A stretch of DNA of 35,283 bases from an uncultured Hungatella sp. (lineage in GTDB: Bacteria; Bacillota; Clostridia; Lachnospirales; Lachnospiraceae), in NCBI GenBank assembly GCA_947066955.1, contig CAMTAF010000031.1, positions 1-35,283 of the forward strand, given 5' to 3'. A program made the translations under genes and the position numbers. The notes beneath the pieces are model-generated. The model made no database searches. It had not been told where the DNA came from and saw only the letters and a program-made list of their open reading frames with translations. Positions 15,114 through 22,720 of the stretch are shown here, in pieces. Numbering within the stretch: the stretch's first letter is position 1; each line of letters begins with the position of its first letter.

Positions 15114-16034
15114 ATGAAAAACGTAAATTGGGGAACCAGCGGACAAAAGGTGCCGGCCATCGCGGTGGGCTGCATGCGGATGAAGAATGTGCCTTTGGAG
15201 CAGGCGGCAAAGCTGGTGGACAGGGCCATGGAAAGAGGAGTGAATTTCTTTGACCATGCGGACATCTACGGCGGCGGGGAGTGCGAGATCATCTTCGCCA
15301 GGGCGGTGAAGCTGTGCGGGCTGAAGAGGGAGGACATGTTTATCCAGTCCAAGTGCGGGATCGTGCCTGGCAAAATGTATGATTTTTCCAAGGAGCACAT
15401 CATCGCGTCTGTGGAGGGTTCCTTAAAAAGGCTGGAGACGGACCATCTGGATGCCCTGCTGCTTCACAGGCCGGATGCGCTGTGTGAGCCGGAGGAGGTG
15501 GCAGAGGCCTTTGACTCTTTGGAGAGATCCGGGAAGGTACGATATTTTGGCGTGTCAAACCACACTCCCATGGAGATCGAGCTTCTGAAGAAATGTGTAA
15601 AGCAGCCGCTCATGGCCAACCAGATGCAGTTCGGGGCAGCCCACGCCTCCATGGTCCGCAGCGGCATGGAAGCGAACATGATGACAGAGGGAGCCGTGGA
15701 CCGGGACGGAGGCGTCCTGAATTATTGCCGCGTGCACGATATGACCATCCAGGCCTGGTCTCCGTTCCAGTACGGCATGTTCGAGGGAGTGTTCTTAGGC
15801 AGCGAGAAGTTTAAACCATTGAACCAGAAGATCCATGAGATCGCCGAAAAGTATCATGTAACGGACACAACTGTGGCGGTGGCGTGGATCCTGCGCCATC
15901 CGGCGGGCATGCAGGTTCTGTCAGGGACCATGACATTGTCCCGGTTTGATGAGATCTGCGGGGCCTCGGACATATGCCTTACCAGGGAGGAGTGGTATGG
16001 GATCTATCTGGCAGCGGGGAATATGCTGCCATAA
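15114..16034 (+). CDS. Aldo/keto reductase
   Basis: 306 residues, full length for the YdhF-like group. It begins MKNVNWGTSGQKVPAIAVG. Catalytic tetrad residues are visible: Asp and Tyr in NFFDHADIYGGGECE, Lys in FIQSKCG and His in ALLLHRPDAL. NADPH-binding elements occur in YFGVSNHTP and near the C-terminus (VLSGTMTLSRFDEI). The cytoplasmic enzyme reduces carbonyl compounds; the substrate is unknown. The RBS TAGGAGG is the point where the RhuM fragment breaks off, so this gene appears to be the intact side of that junction. Confidence 0.92.
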   Translation: MKNVNWGTSGQKVPAIAVGCMRMKNVPLEQAAKLVDRAMERGVNFFDHADIYGGGECEIIFARAVKLCGLKREDMFIQSKCGIVPGKMYDFSKEHIIASVEGSLKRLETDHLDALLLHRPDALCEPEEVAEAFDSLERSGKVRYFGVSNHTPMEIELLKKCVKQPLMANQMQFGAAHASMVRSGMEANMMTEGAVDRDGGVLNYCRVHDMTIQAWSPFQYGMFEGVFLGSEKFKPLNQKIHEIAEKYHVTDTTVAVAWILRHPAGMQVLSGTMTLSRFDEICGASDICLTREEWYGIYLAAGNMLP

Positions 16035-16149
16035 CTCATCATTAATATTTCAGAAACAAAACTCAAACACTGCTTAAACAATCAAGTGATATTCTCTTCT
16101 CATCAAGTGAAACAGACATACAAACAGAAAGGAAGGGAGTAGAGCTGCA

Positions 16150-16437
16150 ATGGCAAATTCGAAACTGGTGAAAGCCAATGAAAAGATTGCGGAGGAAGTG
16201 GTAGCCGGCTACAAGAAGATCGAAGAGGGAGTGGTAGGCGGTTACAAGAAGATTGAGGAAGGGGCGGTAGAGGGATTCAGCAAGATGGCCGACAAGTTTG
16301 TGGACAGTTTCCTGACCCGGGAAGGGGAGTCCGTGGAGGAAGCACGGGCGCGGCTGGCCGCGGAGCAAAAGGAGCGGGAGCAGAGGGCAGGAAACAATAA
16401 GGCGGAAGCAGACAGAAAGGCAGGTCTTGATCGATGA
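16150..16437 (+). CDS. Small charged protein with three 11-residue amphipathic repeats
   Basis: 95 residues, ATG after GAAAGGAAGGGAG. Residues 17-49 contain three 11-residue units: VVAGYKKIEEG, VVGGYKKIEEG and AVEGFSKMADK. This periodicity is typical of amphipathic helices that lie on membranes or pack as bundles. The C-terminus is a charged Glu/Arg/Lys coil. No enzyme motif is present. Its stop overlaps the start of the next gene (ATGA), so it is translationally coupled to a small membrane protein. I recognise it only as a small protein type common in Clostridia, without known function. Confidence 0.75.
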   Translation: MANSKLVKANEKIAEEVVAGYKKIEEGVVGGYKKIEEGAVEGFSKMADKFVDSFLTREGESVEEARARLAAEQKEREQRAGNNKAEADRKAGLDR

Positions 16438-16802
16438 AGAAGAGTACATTTGTAGCAATGATCCTGGGGACGATCGGGGGCATCTTGTTTGCCCTTGGCA
16501 TGTGCATGGCTCTGATCCCGGAGTGGAACGCATTCCGGCCCGGAGTTGTCATGGGAGTGGCAGGGGCGATGGTGCTCTTGGTCATGGTGGCCGTGTGGAG
16601 GAAGATGGAGAACAAGGCGCCCATCAAGCTGTCGGGAAAGGTTATCGGCGCCACCCTGCTTGGGATCGTGGGATCCCTGCTGCTGGGCGTGGGAATGTGC
16701 CTTACCATGGTGTGGAGCAACATGGTGGTGGGGATCCTGGTTGGGATCCTTGGGATCGTGGTCCTTCTCTGCCTGATCCCCTTTATAAAAGGGTTAAAGT
16801 AG
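16434..16802 (+). CDS. Small four-helix membrane protein
   Basis: 122 residues with four hydrophobic segments: about 5-27 (FVAMILGTIGGILFALGMCM), 36-55, 70-90 (GKVIGATLLGIVGSLLLGVG) and 95-118. The first and third segments are similar (ILGTIGGILFALGMCMALI versus LLGIVGSLLLGVGMCLTMV), which suggests an internal duplication of a two-helix unit. It overlaps the upstream repeat protein by four bases. A terminator follows at once, so these two genes form a complete unit. Function unknown; partnership with the upstream protein is inferred from coupling. Confidence 0.8.
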   Translation: MKKSTFVAMILGTIGGILFALGMCMALIPEWNAFRPGVVMGVAGAMVLLVMVAVWRKMENKAPIKLSGKVIGATLLGIVGSLLLGVGMCLTMVWSNMVVGILVGILGIVVLLCLIPFIKGLK

Positions 16803-16821
16803 AACTTTTAAAAATAGCCTG

Positions 16822-16864
16822 ATCCGGCGCGGTGCGGATGGAGATGTCTGCTGCCGCGCCGGAT
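16822..16864 (+). terminator. GC-rich terminator hairpin
   Basis: ATCCGGCGCGG (16822-16832) pairs with CCGCGCCGGAT (16854-16864), followed by a short TTTCTGT tail. It closes the two-gene unit above. Confidence 0.65.
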
Positions 16865-16893
16865 TTCTGTAAAGGAGAGGAGTGCGGTACCAT

Positions 16894-17071
16894 ATGCTAT
16901 CCAATGAAAAAGAATTAAATGCAACCCTTTTTTGATCAGCTTACTCTAGTTGAACGAATTGAACGGCATTTAGAAAATGGTGGAGTGGATGCTGCAAAAG
17001 AAGAAATTGAAATCTTGAAAAAAGAAATTAACCGCAAATTATATCAGCAGCCACCACTGAAAAATGAATAG
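16894..17071 (+). pseudogene. Small AT-rich ORF, frameshifted at a T6 run
   Basis: From the ATG at 16894, downstream of AAAGGAGAGG, the frame reads MLSNEKELNATLF and then stops at TGA. Removing one T from the run 16928-16933 would continue into FDQLTLVERIERHLENGG, then DAAKEEIEILKKEINRKLY, ending at TAG 17069-17071. That would make a protein of about 58 residues with a charged helical second half. A second ATG at 16919 opens the downstream frame (50 residues) but has no RBS. It is either a decayed gene, a sequencing indel or a slippage site. Family not recognised. Confidence 0.5.
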
Positions 17072-17083
17072 AAACGATTAATT

Positions 17084-17112
17084 AGAGGGTGTTAAAAGCA
17101 TCCTCTTTTTTA
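17084..17112 (+). terminator. Intrinsic terminator
   Basis: An 8-bp stem (17084-17091 with 17099-17106, one G-T pair) and a 7-base loop, followed directly by a T-run. It lies just after the small broken ORF, which supports that ORF having once been a gene. Confidence 0.7.
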
Positions 17113-17159
17113 TGCGCACGGGGAGGAAGGGAAATGTGGCCGCTTGCGCGGCCCCGCCC

Positions 17160-17199
17160 CGGCGCGGCGAGTAGTGGGAAAAGCCTCCCCTACTCGATT
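17160..17199. repeat. Dispersed palindromic repeat, copy 2
   Basis: This copy matches 4746-4784 over about 39 bases, with one substitution in the stem and one extra A in the loop. It is preceded by a separate GGCCGC/GCGGCC hairpin (17138-17153). It lies in the non-coding stretch 17113-17349, upstream of the DUF1848 promoter. I found no third copy in the window. Confidence 0.75.
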
Positions 17200-17216
17200 T
17201 TATATCCCATGAAAGA

Positions 17217-17244
17217 TTGCAAATGCCTGGAAATCTGATATAAT
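17217..17244 (+). promoter_or_regulatory. Promoter of the DUF1848 gene cluster
   Basis: TTGCAA (17217-17222), a 16-base spacer and TATAAT (17239-17244). It lies downstream of the palindromic repeat and about 105 bases before the preferred start. Confidence 0.6.
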
Positions 17245-17349
17245 CGGAATTGCGCCGATGCACACGCACGTTAGAACCCTGACGGGCGGCGACCTGGTGA
17301 CATGATTCATCATATGGAAATAAAACAGAGGAGGGGGGATGCGAGGCAG

Positions 17350-18285
17350 ATGATTTTAAATACAGGAAGCAGGACCGATATACCGGCCTATTACAGCAAG
17401 TGGTTCTACAACCGGATCCGGGAAGGCTTTGTGCTGGTCCGCAACCCCTATTATCCCTCCCAGGTCACAAGATACCGCTTAAGCCCCGAGGTCATCGATA
17501 TCCTGGTATTCTGCACCAAGAATCCGGAGCCCATGATTGCGGAGATGGATCTCTTGTCTCCCTTCACCTGCTTTTGGCTCGTGACAGTGACTCCCTATGG
17601 AAAGGACATAGAGCCTTATGTTCCTCCAAAGGAAAAGGTGCTTGAGACCATGAAAAGGCTGTCAAAGAGGCTGGGGGCGGACAGGCTCAGCTGGAGGTAT
17701 GACCCGGTTCTGATCACCAAAAAGTATTCTGTGGACTATCACATCCGGGAATTTGAGAACATGGCAAATGCCCTGGCAGGGTATACCGGGCAGTGTGTGG
17801 TGAGCTTTCTTGATCTGTATGAGAAGACAAAGCGGAATTTTCCTGAGGCCAGGGCGGTAACCCAGGGGGAACAGGAGCAGCTGGTGGAAGCGTTTTCTAA
17901 GGCAGCGGCAAAAAATCAGATGCAGGTTCATCTGTGTTGCGAAATGGAATCTCTGGTCAGGGATCATGTGGACGCCAAAGGCTGCATGTCAAAAGAGGTA
18001 CTGGAGCAGGCGGCGGGGTTCCGTCTTCACGTTCCTAAGCAGCGGTACGCCAGGCAGGAGTGCAGCTGTCTTCTGGGGGCGGATATCGGGGCCTACAACA
18101 CCTGCGGCCACGGCTGTCTGTACTGTTATGCCAACTATGACAGGAAAACCGTCATTCACAACATGGCCTGCCACCATGAAGATTCCCCTTTTCTCATAGG
18201 ATACGGGCAGGAGGGGGATGTGATCAAGGACGCAAAGCAGGAGTCCTGGAGAGACGGACAGCTGAGTTTTTTTGACATGCTGTAA
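17350..18285 (+). CDS. DUF1848 family protein, radical-SAM-like with C-terminal cysteine cluster
   Basis: The start at 17350 gives MILNTGSRTDIPAYYSKWF, the usual family N-terminus; a GGAGG-type site lies a little far upstream. An in-frame ATG at 17302 would add 16 residues. 311 residues. DUF1848 hallmarks are SRTDIPAYYSKWF, VRNPYYPSQVTRY, VFCTKNPEPM and RYDPVLI. The C-terminus holds CSCLLGADIG and CGHGCLYCYAN, a Cys-rich motif like an Fe-S site. The biochemical role is not established. It is followed at 79 bases by a FakA-like domain gene, perhaps in the same transcript. Confidence 0.88.
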   Translation: MILNTGSRTDIPAYYSKWFYNRIREGFVLVRNPYYPSQVTRYRLSPEVIDILVFCTKNPEPMIAEMDLLSPFTCFWLVTVTPYGKDIEPYVPPKEKVLETMKRLSKRLGADRLSWRYDPVLITKKYSVDYHIREFENMANALAGYTGQCVVSFLDLYEKTKRNFPEARAVTQGEQEQLVEAFSKAAAKNQMQVHLCCEMESLVRDHVDAKGCMSKEVLEQAAGFRLHVPKQRYARQECSCLLGADIGAYNTCGHGCLYCYANYDRKTVIHNMACHHEDSPFLIGYGQEGDVIKDAKQESWRDGQLSFFDML

Positions 18286-18364
18286 AGGGATTGCCGTTAT
18301 TATTATGACGTACTGGCAGGTGACGCAAAGCGGCGCGTGCCGATACCAACGAGGAGGAAAAGTT

Positions 18365-18616
18365 ATGTTAGAATTTAAGTATGACACGCAACTGCTCATC
18401 GAGGGGGAGAATCTTGATGAAGATGAGATCAATGATTACTTTGCCAAAAATTTTAAGGGAGACTGCCTGCTGGCGGTGGGGGATGAAGAGTTGATCAAGA
18501 TCCATTTTCACACCAATGAACCGTGGAAGGTGCTGGAGTACTGCGCTTCTCTGGGCGAGATCTATGACATTGTGGTTGAGGATATGGACAGGCAGGCGCG
18601 GGGATTGAAAGGCTAA
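18365..18616 (+). CDS. Stand-alone FakA-type domain protein (annotated in relatives as 'kinase to dihydroxyacetone kinase')
   Basis: 83 residues, ATG after GAGGAGG. The sequence LIEGENLDEDEINDYF, GDCLLAVGDEELIKIHFHTN, EPWKVLEYCASLGEIYDIVV matches the domain found in the C-terminal part of the fatty-acid kinase FakA (YloV). The DAK-like ATP-binding part of FakA is absent. A single-domain form occurs in Lachnospiraceae, so this is probably a normal small gene and not a fragment. A His-x-His pair is retained. It is tightly followed by the M55 peptidase (18 bases). Function unknown; fatty-acid or phosphoryl binding is inferred. Confidence 0.82.
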   Translation: MLEFKYDTQLLIEGENLDEDEINDYFAKNFKGDCLLAVGDEELIKIHFHTNEPWKVLEYCASLGEIYDIVVEDMDRQARGLKG

Positions 18617-18634
18617 ACAGCGGGAGGATAAACC

Positions 18635-19453
18635 ATGAAATTATTTATCAGTGCAGATATTGAAGGAACCGCAGGCATCGTGGATTGGAAGGAAACGGAG
18701 CCTGGAGATCGGTATGAATATTTTTCAAAGCAGATGACGGCCGAGGTGGCGGCTGCCTGCCGGGGAGCGCTGTCAGGCGGGGTTAGGGAGATCCTGGTGA
18801 GGGATGCCCATGATTCGGCCCGCAACTTAGACCCCTCGGCCATGCCCCGCCAGGTGCGGCTGCTGAGAGGTTGGACCCAAAGCCCGGCCTGTATGATGGA
18901 TGGCCTTGACAGGACTTTCCAGGCAGCTGCCATGACCGGCTGCCACACCTGCGCGGGAAGCGACGGCAATCCCCTGGCCCACACCATGAACTTAGGGGTG
19001 GAGAGAGCTGCGCTCAACGGCATGGCCTGCAGTGAATTTACCTTGAACGCTATGTATGCCGCTTACTTAGGGATACCGGTGATCTTTGTTAGCGGGGATG
19101 CCATGGTGTGCGACATGGCCAGGGAGCTGTGTCCTGCTGTCACCGCGGTGGCTACCAGCCAGGGGATCGGGGGCGGTTCCATAGGGCTGCATCCCCAGGA
19201 GGCCCAGGAGCGCATCCAGAGCGGCATGGAACAGGCGGTGAAACGGCTCAACAGCCAGACAGAGGAGGGGAGGAAACCGGAATGCCTCATCTCTCTGCCA
19301 GAGCATTTTACCCTGGAGGTGCGCTACCGGGAGCACAAGAAGGCATACAGGGCCTCGTTTTATCCAGGGGCGGCAAAGACTGGTCCCAAAACCGTGGTGT
19401 ATGAGGCGGACGACTATATGGATATCATGCGGTTTGTGATGTTTTGTATGTAG
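18635..19453 (+). CDS. M55 family zinc D-aminopeptidase (DppA-like)
   Basis: 272 residues, ATG after GGGAGGA. Predicted metal ligands are in place: Asp and Glu of SADIEGTAG, Asp/His of VRDAHDS, His of TGCHTCAG and Glu of ACSEFTLNA. Later family segments VIFVSGDAMVCDMA and TSQGIGGGSIGLHP are also present. Family members form decamers in the cytoplasm and cleave D-amino-acid-containing di- or oligopeptides, often from peptidoglycan. No Dpp oligopeptide transporter lies beside it. The next gene is a MATE exporter 41 bases on, possibly cotranscribed. Confidence 0.92.
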   Translation: MKLFISADIEGTAGIVDWKETEPGDRYEYFSKQMTAEVAAACRGALSGGVREILVRDAHDSARNLDPSAMPRQVRLLRGWTQSPACMMDGLDRTFQAAAMTGCHTCAGSDGNPLAHTMNLGVERAALNGMACSEFTLNAMYAAYLGIPVIFVSGDAMVCDMARELCPAVTAVATSQGIGGGSIGLHPQEAQERIQSGMEQAVKRLNSQTEEGRKPECLISLPEHFTLEVRYREHKKAYRASFYPGAAKTGPKTVVYEADDYMDIMRFVMFCM

Positions 19454-19494
19454 ATTCCCTTTGGGGACGGACATTTGAAGGAGATAACAGAGAG

Positions 19495-20838
19495 ATGAAC
19501 AAAGATTTGACCAAAGGGCCGGTTATGAGGTCTATGCTACTTTTCGCGGTGCCTATGATCCTGGGGAATCTGCTGCAGCAGTGTTATAATGTGGCGGACA
19601 CCCTGATCGTGGGACAGTTTCTGGGAAAGAACGCTTTGGCGGCAGTAGGGTCTTCCTTCACCCTTATGACCTTCCTCACCTCCATCCTGCTGGGACTGTG
19701 CATGGGCAGCGGAGCCCTGTTCTCCATCCGCTTTGGACAAAAGGATGAGCAGGGGCTTAGGGAGAGCATCTGCGCTTCCTTTGCGCTGATCGCCGCGGCT
19801 GCGGTTGGGCTCAATATCCTGGCCTTTGCCTGTCTGGATTTTATACAGGTCTTCCTGAGGGTTCCCCAGGATGTGTGGGGTTCCATGAGGGAATATCTGG
19901 CTGTCATCTTCTGCGGCATCGCGGCCACGTTCCTGTATAATTATTTTGCGTCTTTTCTCAGGGCAGTGGGCAATTCGGTGGTGCCCCTTGTCTTTCTGGC
20001 AGTCTCCGCAGGACTCAACATTATCCTGGATCTGTGGTTTGTGCTTGGGCTTGGATGGGGCGTAAGGGGAGCGGCCCAGGCCACGGTGATCGCCCAGTAT
20101 GTGTCAGGGCTGGGCATCGCCGTCTATGCCGCGGCCCGGTGCCCGGAGCTGAAGGGCCTTAGGGAAGGCGTCAGCTTTCGGTGGAGGTGCGTGAAAGAAA
20201 TCGCGGGATTTTCTATCTTGACCTGCGTCCAGCAGTCTGTCATGAACTTAGGGATCCTGATGGTCCAGGGGCTGGTGAACAGCTTTGGCCCCACGGTCAT
20301 GGCGGCCTTTGCGGCCGCGGTGAAGATCGACGCCTTTGCCTACATGCCGGTACAGGATTTCGGCAATGCATTTTCCACCTTTATTGCCCAGAATTACGGC
20401 GCAAAAGAAGGGGGCCGCATCCGAGAGGGGCTGAAAGGGGCCATATTGGCGTCCATGAGCTTCTGCATCCTGGTGTCGGCGCTGGTGTGGATCTTCGCCC
20501 GCCCGCTGATGGCGATGTTTGTGGAGGCCAAGGAGACGCAGACCATATGGGAGGGGGTCCGCTACCTGCGGATCGAGGGGGCCTTTTACTGCGGGATCGG
20601 GTGCCTGTTTTTGCTGTACGGCCTGTACAGAGCCCTGGGGAAACCGGGGATGAGCGTGGTGCTGACCGTGATCTCCCTGGGAACCCGCGTGGCCCTGGCC
20701 TATGGGCTGTCCGGTGTTCCGGCCTTTGGGGTCACCGGCATCTGGTGGTCTGTGCCCATCGGTTGGTTCCTTGCGGATCTAACAGGGATCGCCTACTACA
20801 TCTTCCGCAGAAGGGAGCTGCTCTCCTGGGAAGGCTGA
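19495..20838 (+). CDS. MATE family efflux transporter
   Basis: The ATG at 19495 follows GAAGGAG; earlier in-frame codons run into the M55 gene. 447 residues and about 12 membrane segments, the standard size. MATE features include GPVMRSMLLFAVPMILGNLLQQCYN split over helix 1, ADTLIVGQFLG, and the repeat start in the second half (EIAGFSILTCVQQSVMNLG). PVQDFGNAFSTFIAQNYGA marks helix 8. It exports cationic drugs or metabolites using Na+ or H+. It is distinct in sequence from the fused MATE at 25.2 kb and ends convergent to the ABC pair. Confidence 0.93.
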   Translation: MNKDLTKGPVMRSMLLFAVPMILGNLLQQCYNVADTLIVGQFLGKNALAAVGSSFTLMTFLTSILLGLCMGSGALFSIRFGQKDEQGLRESICASFALIAAAAVGLNILAFACLDFIQVFLRVPQDVWGSMREYLAVIFCGIAATFLYNYFASFLRAVGNSVVPLVFLAVSAGLNIILDLWFVLGLGWGVRGAAQATVIAQYVSGLGIAVYAAARCPELKGLREGVSFRWRCVKEIAGFSILTCVQQSVMNLGILMVQGLVNSFGPTVMAAFAAAVKIDAFAYMPVQDFGNAFSTFIAQNYGAKEGGRIREGLKGAILASMSFCILVSALVWIFARPLMAMFVEAKETQTIWEGVRYLRIEGAFYCGIGCLFLLYGLYRALGKPGMSVVLTVISLGTRVALAYGLSGVPAFGVTGIWWSVPIGWFLADLTGIAYYIFRRRELLSWEG

Positions 20839-20902
20839 GGGCGGTGACGGTTTTTCGTCCGTTTCCTGCCAGCCCAGGAGGGCTTTTCAAGGCGCGCGCC
20901 TG

Positions 20903-22720
20903 TCAGGTGGCGAATCCGGCATACTGGGTCATGTAAAGCTCAAAATATTTCCCTTTTTGTTCCAAAAGCTGATTGTGGCTGCCGCTTTCCACGATCTGCC
21001 CGCGGTCCATGACCACGATGAGGTCAGAATCCCGGATGGTGGACAGCCTGTGGGCGATGACGATGCTGGTCCGGTTCTGCATGACCCTCTGCATGGCATC
21101 CTGGATGGCCTTTTCGGTGCGGGTGTCCACGCTGGAGGTGGCCTCGTCCAGGATCAGGATCCTGGGGTCTGCCACAAAGGCCCTGGCAATGGCCAGAAGC
21201 TGGCGCTGGCCCTGGCTGATGTTCTGGCCGGAGCCGGACAAGACGGTATCCCAGCCTTGGGGCAATTTCTGGAGCAGGTCCTGACAGCAGCTCATTTCCA
21301 TGGCCCCCGCGATGTCTGCATCGGTGGCGCTTTCTCTTCCGTATTTCAAGTTGCGCCGGATGGTATCGGAGAACAGCACCGTATCCTGAAGGACGATGGC
21401 TACATTCTTTCTCAAGGAGTCCCTTGACAGATCCCGGATGTTCTGATCAGTGATAAAAATCTGTCCCCTGTCCATATCGTAAAAGCGCATCAGCAGGTTG
21501 ACGATAGTAGTCTTTCCGCTGCCCGTGGCGCCCACCAGGGCCACCTTTTTGCCGGCCGGAACGGTGAGGCTGAAATCGTGGATGACGGGGTGGTCCGGCT
21601 CATAGGAGAACCGGACATCCTGAAAGGTGACAGTAGTATCCCTGGCCTCCATAAGGTCTTCCCCTGTCTTGTCCTCGTCGGTCTCATCTAAGACCATGAA
21701 CACCCGCTCGGCCCCGGCCACGGCGGTCTGGAGCTGGCCGTAGATCTGGGCGATCTCGTTGATGGGCCGGCTAAACTGCCGGGCGTAGACGATAAAGGCA
21801 GAGATCATGCCCACGGAAATCAGGCCGTGGACGGAAAAATACCCGCCAAAGGCAGCGATGATGACAAAGCCGATGTTGCCGATGCAGTTCATGACCGGCC
21901 CCATGACGCCGCTGAAAATATCGGTTTTGATGCCCGCTTTTGTCAGGGAATCAGCAGTGCGGCAAAATTCCTCTGTGGTGATGTCCTGATGGTTGTAGGC
22001 CACTACGGTGGGATAGCCGGAGATCATCTCCTCCACGGTGCCGTTTAGCTGCCCCAGAAGCATCTGGCGTGTCCTTGAAAATTTTCGGACCTTTCCCGAC
22101 AGAATCCGGGTGGCCAGCAGAGTCAGGATAACCGTTGCGCAGCTCAACAGGGCCAGCTGCCTGCAGTACCACAGCATCACCCCTACGGTGCCGGCGATGG
22201 TCAGGACGCCGGAGAACAGGGATGGCAGGGACTGGGAGATGGTGGTGGAGATATTTTCAATATCATTGGTCATCCGGCTCATGACATCTCCGTGGGAGTG
22301 GGTGTCTAAATAGCGGACCGGAAGGTCCACAAGCTTCCCGAACAATTCCTCCCGCATGCGTTTTACGATGCTCTGGCTGAGCTGGGCGCTGAACACGTTC
22401 TGGAGCAGCTGGCAGAGGCTGTAGAGCAGATAGACCACCAGCATGAAAACCAGGGCGCGCCGGAGACTGCCTGTTCTGGCGGAGGCGATGATGTCGATGG
22501 CTCTGCTCTGCAGGCTGGGGGCATAGATGCCGCAGAGGGTTCCAAAGATCACCACCAGGAGCATGGAGGCCACCATGGCTTTCTCGTGGGCAAAATAGGT
22601 GATGATTCGTTTTAAAGCAGCATTGGCATTCTGGGCGTGCTCCACCTCCGCGAAACGCTGATGGCGGGTCATGCCGGGAATATTGCGCTCCTCCAGTTTT
22701 TGTTGGCTATTGGCGCTCAT
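20903..22720 (-). CDS. ABC exporter half-transporter, catalytically complete subunit
   Basis: The ATG at 22720 lies 9 bases after GGAGG; the in-frame ATG at 22729 directly abuts the RBS and is less likely. 605 residues: a six-helix ABC_membrane domain (to about 340), then a nucleotide-binding domain with Walker A GATGSGKTT (about 396), signature ISQGQRQ (about 500), Walker B ILILDEATSSVD with the catalytic Glu, and IVIAHRL. It overlaps the 3' end of the upstream partner gene by 14 bases. Together they form a heterodimeric drug/lipid exporter of the BmrC/D or TM287/288 kind under a MarR regulator. Confidence 0.94.
   Translation of the reverse strand: MSANSQQKLEERNIPGMTRHQRFAEVEHAQNANAALKRIITYFAHEKAMVASMLLVVIFGTLCGIYAPSLQSRAIDIIASARTGSLRRALVFMLVVYLLYSLCQLLQNVFSAQLSQSIVKRMREELFGKLVDLPVRYLDTHSHGDVMSRMTNDIENISTTISQSLPSLFSGVLTIAGTVGVMLWYCRQLALLSCATVILTLLATRILSGKVRKFSRTRQMLLGQLNGTVEEMISGYPTVVAYNHQDITTEEFCRTADSLTKAGIKTDIFSGVMGPVMNCIGNIGFVIIAAFGGYFSVHGLISVGMISAFIVYARQFSRPINEIAQIYGQLQTAVAGAERVFMVLDETDEDKTGEDLMEARDTTVTFQDVRFSYEPDHPVIHDFSLTVPAGKKVALVGATGSGKTTIVNLLMRFYDMDRGQIFITDQNIRDLSRDSLRKNVAIVLQDTVLFSDTIRRNLKYGRESATDADIAGAMEMSCCQDLLQKLPQGWDTVLSGSGQNISQGQRQLLAIARAFVADPRILILDEATSSVDTRTEKAIQDAMQRVMQNRTSIVIAHRLSTIRDSDLIVVMDRGQIVESGSHNQLLEQKGKYFELYMTQYAGFAT

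Noticed and set aside
17078..17269. Minus-strand 63-codon frame through the palindromic repeat
   Set aside because: It crosses a terminator and the repeat, lacks an RBS and shows no protein-like pattern.
18310..18350. GACGCAAAG string resembling the c-di-GMP-I (GEMM) riboswitch core before the FakA-like gene
   Set aside because: The GCAAACC partner, the P2/P3 hairpins and the second conserved half are not present; most likely chance.
20181..20936. Plus-strand frame of about 250 codons inside the MATE gene
   Set aside because: A Gly/Arg-rich alternative frame of a verified transporter gene; no start signal.
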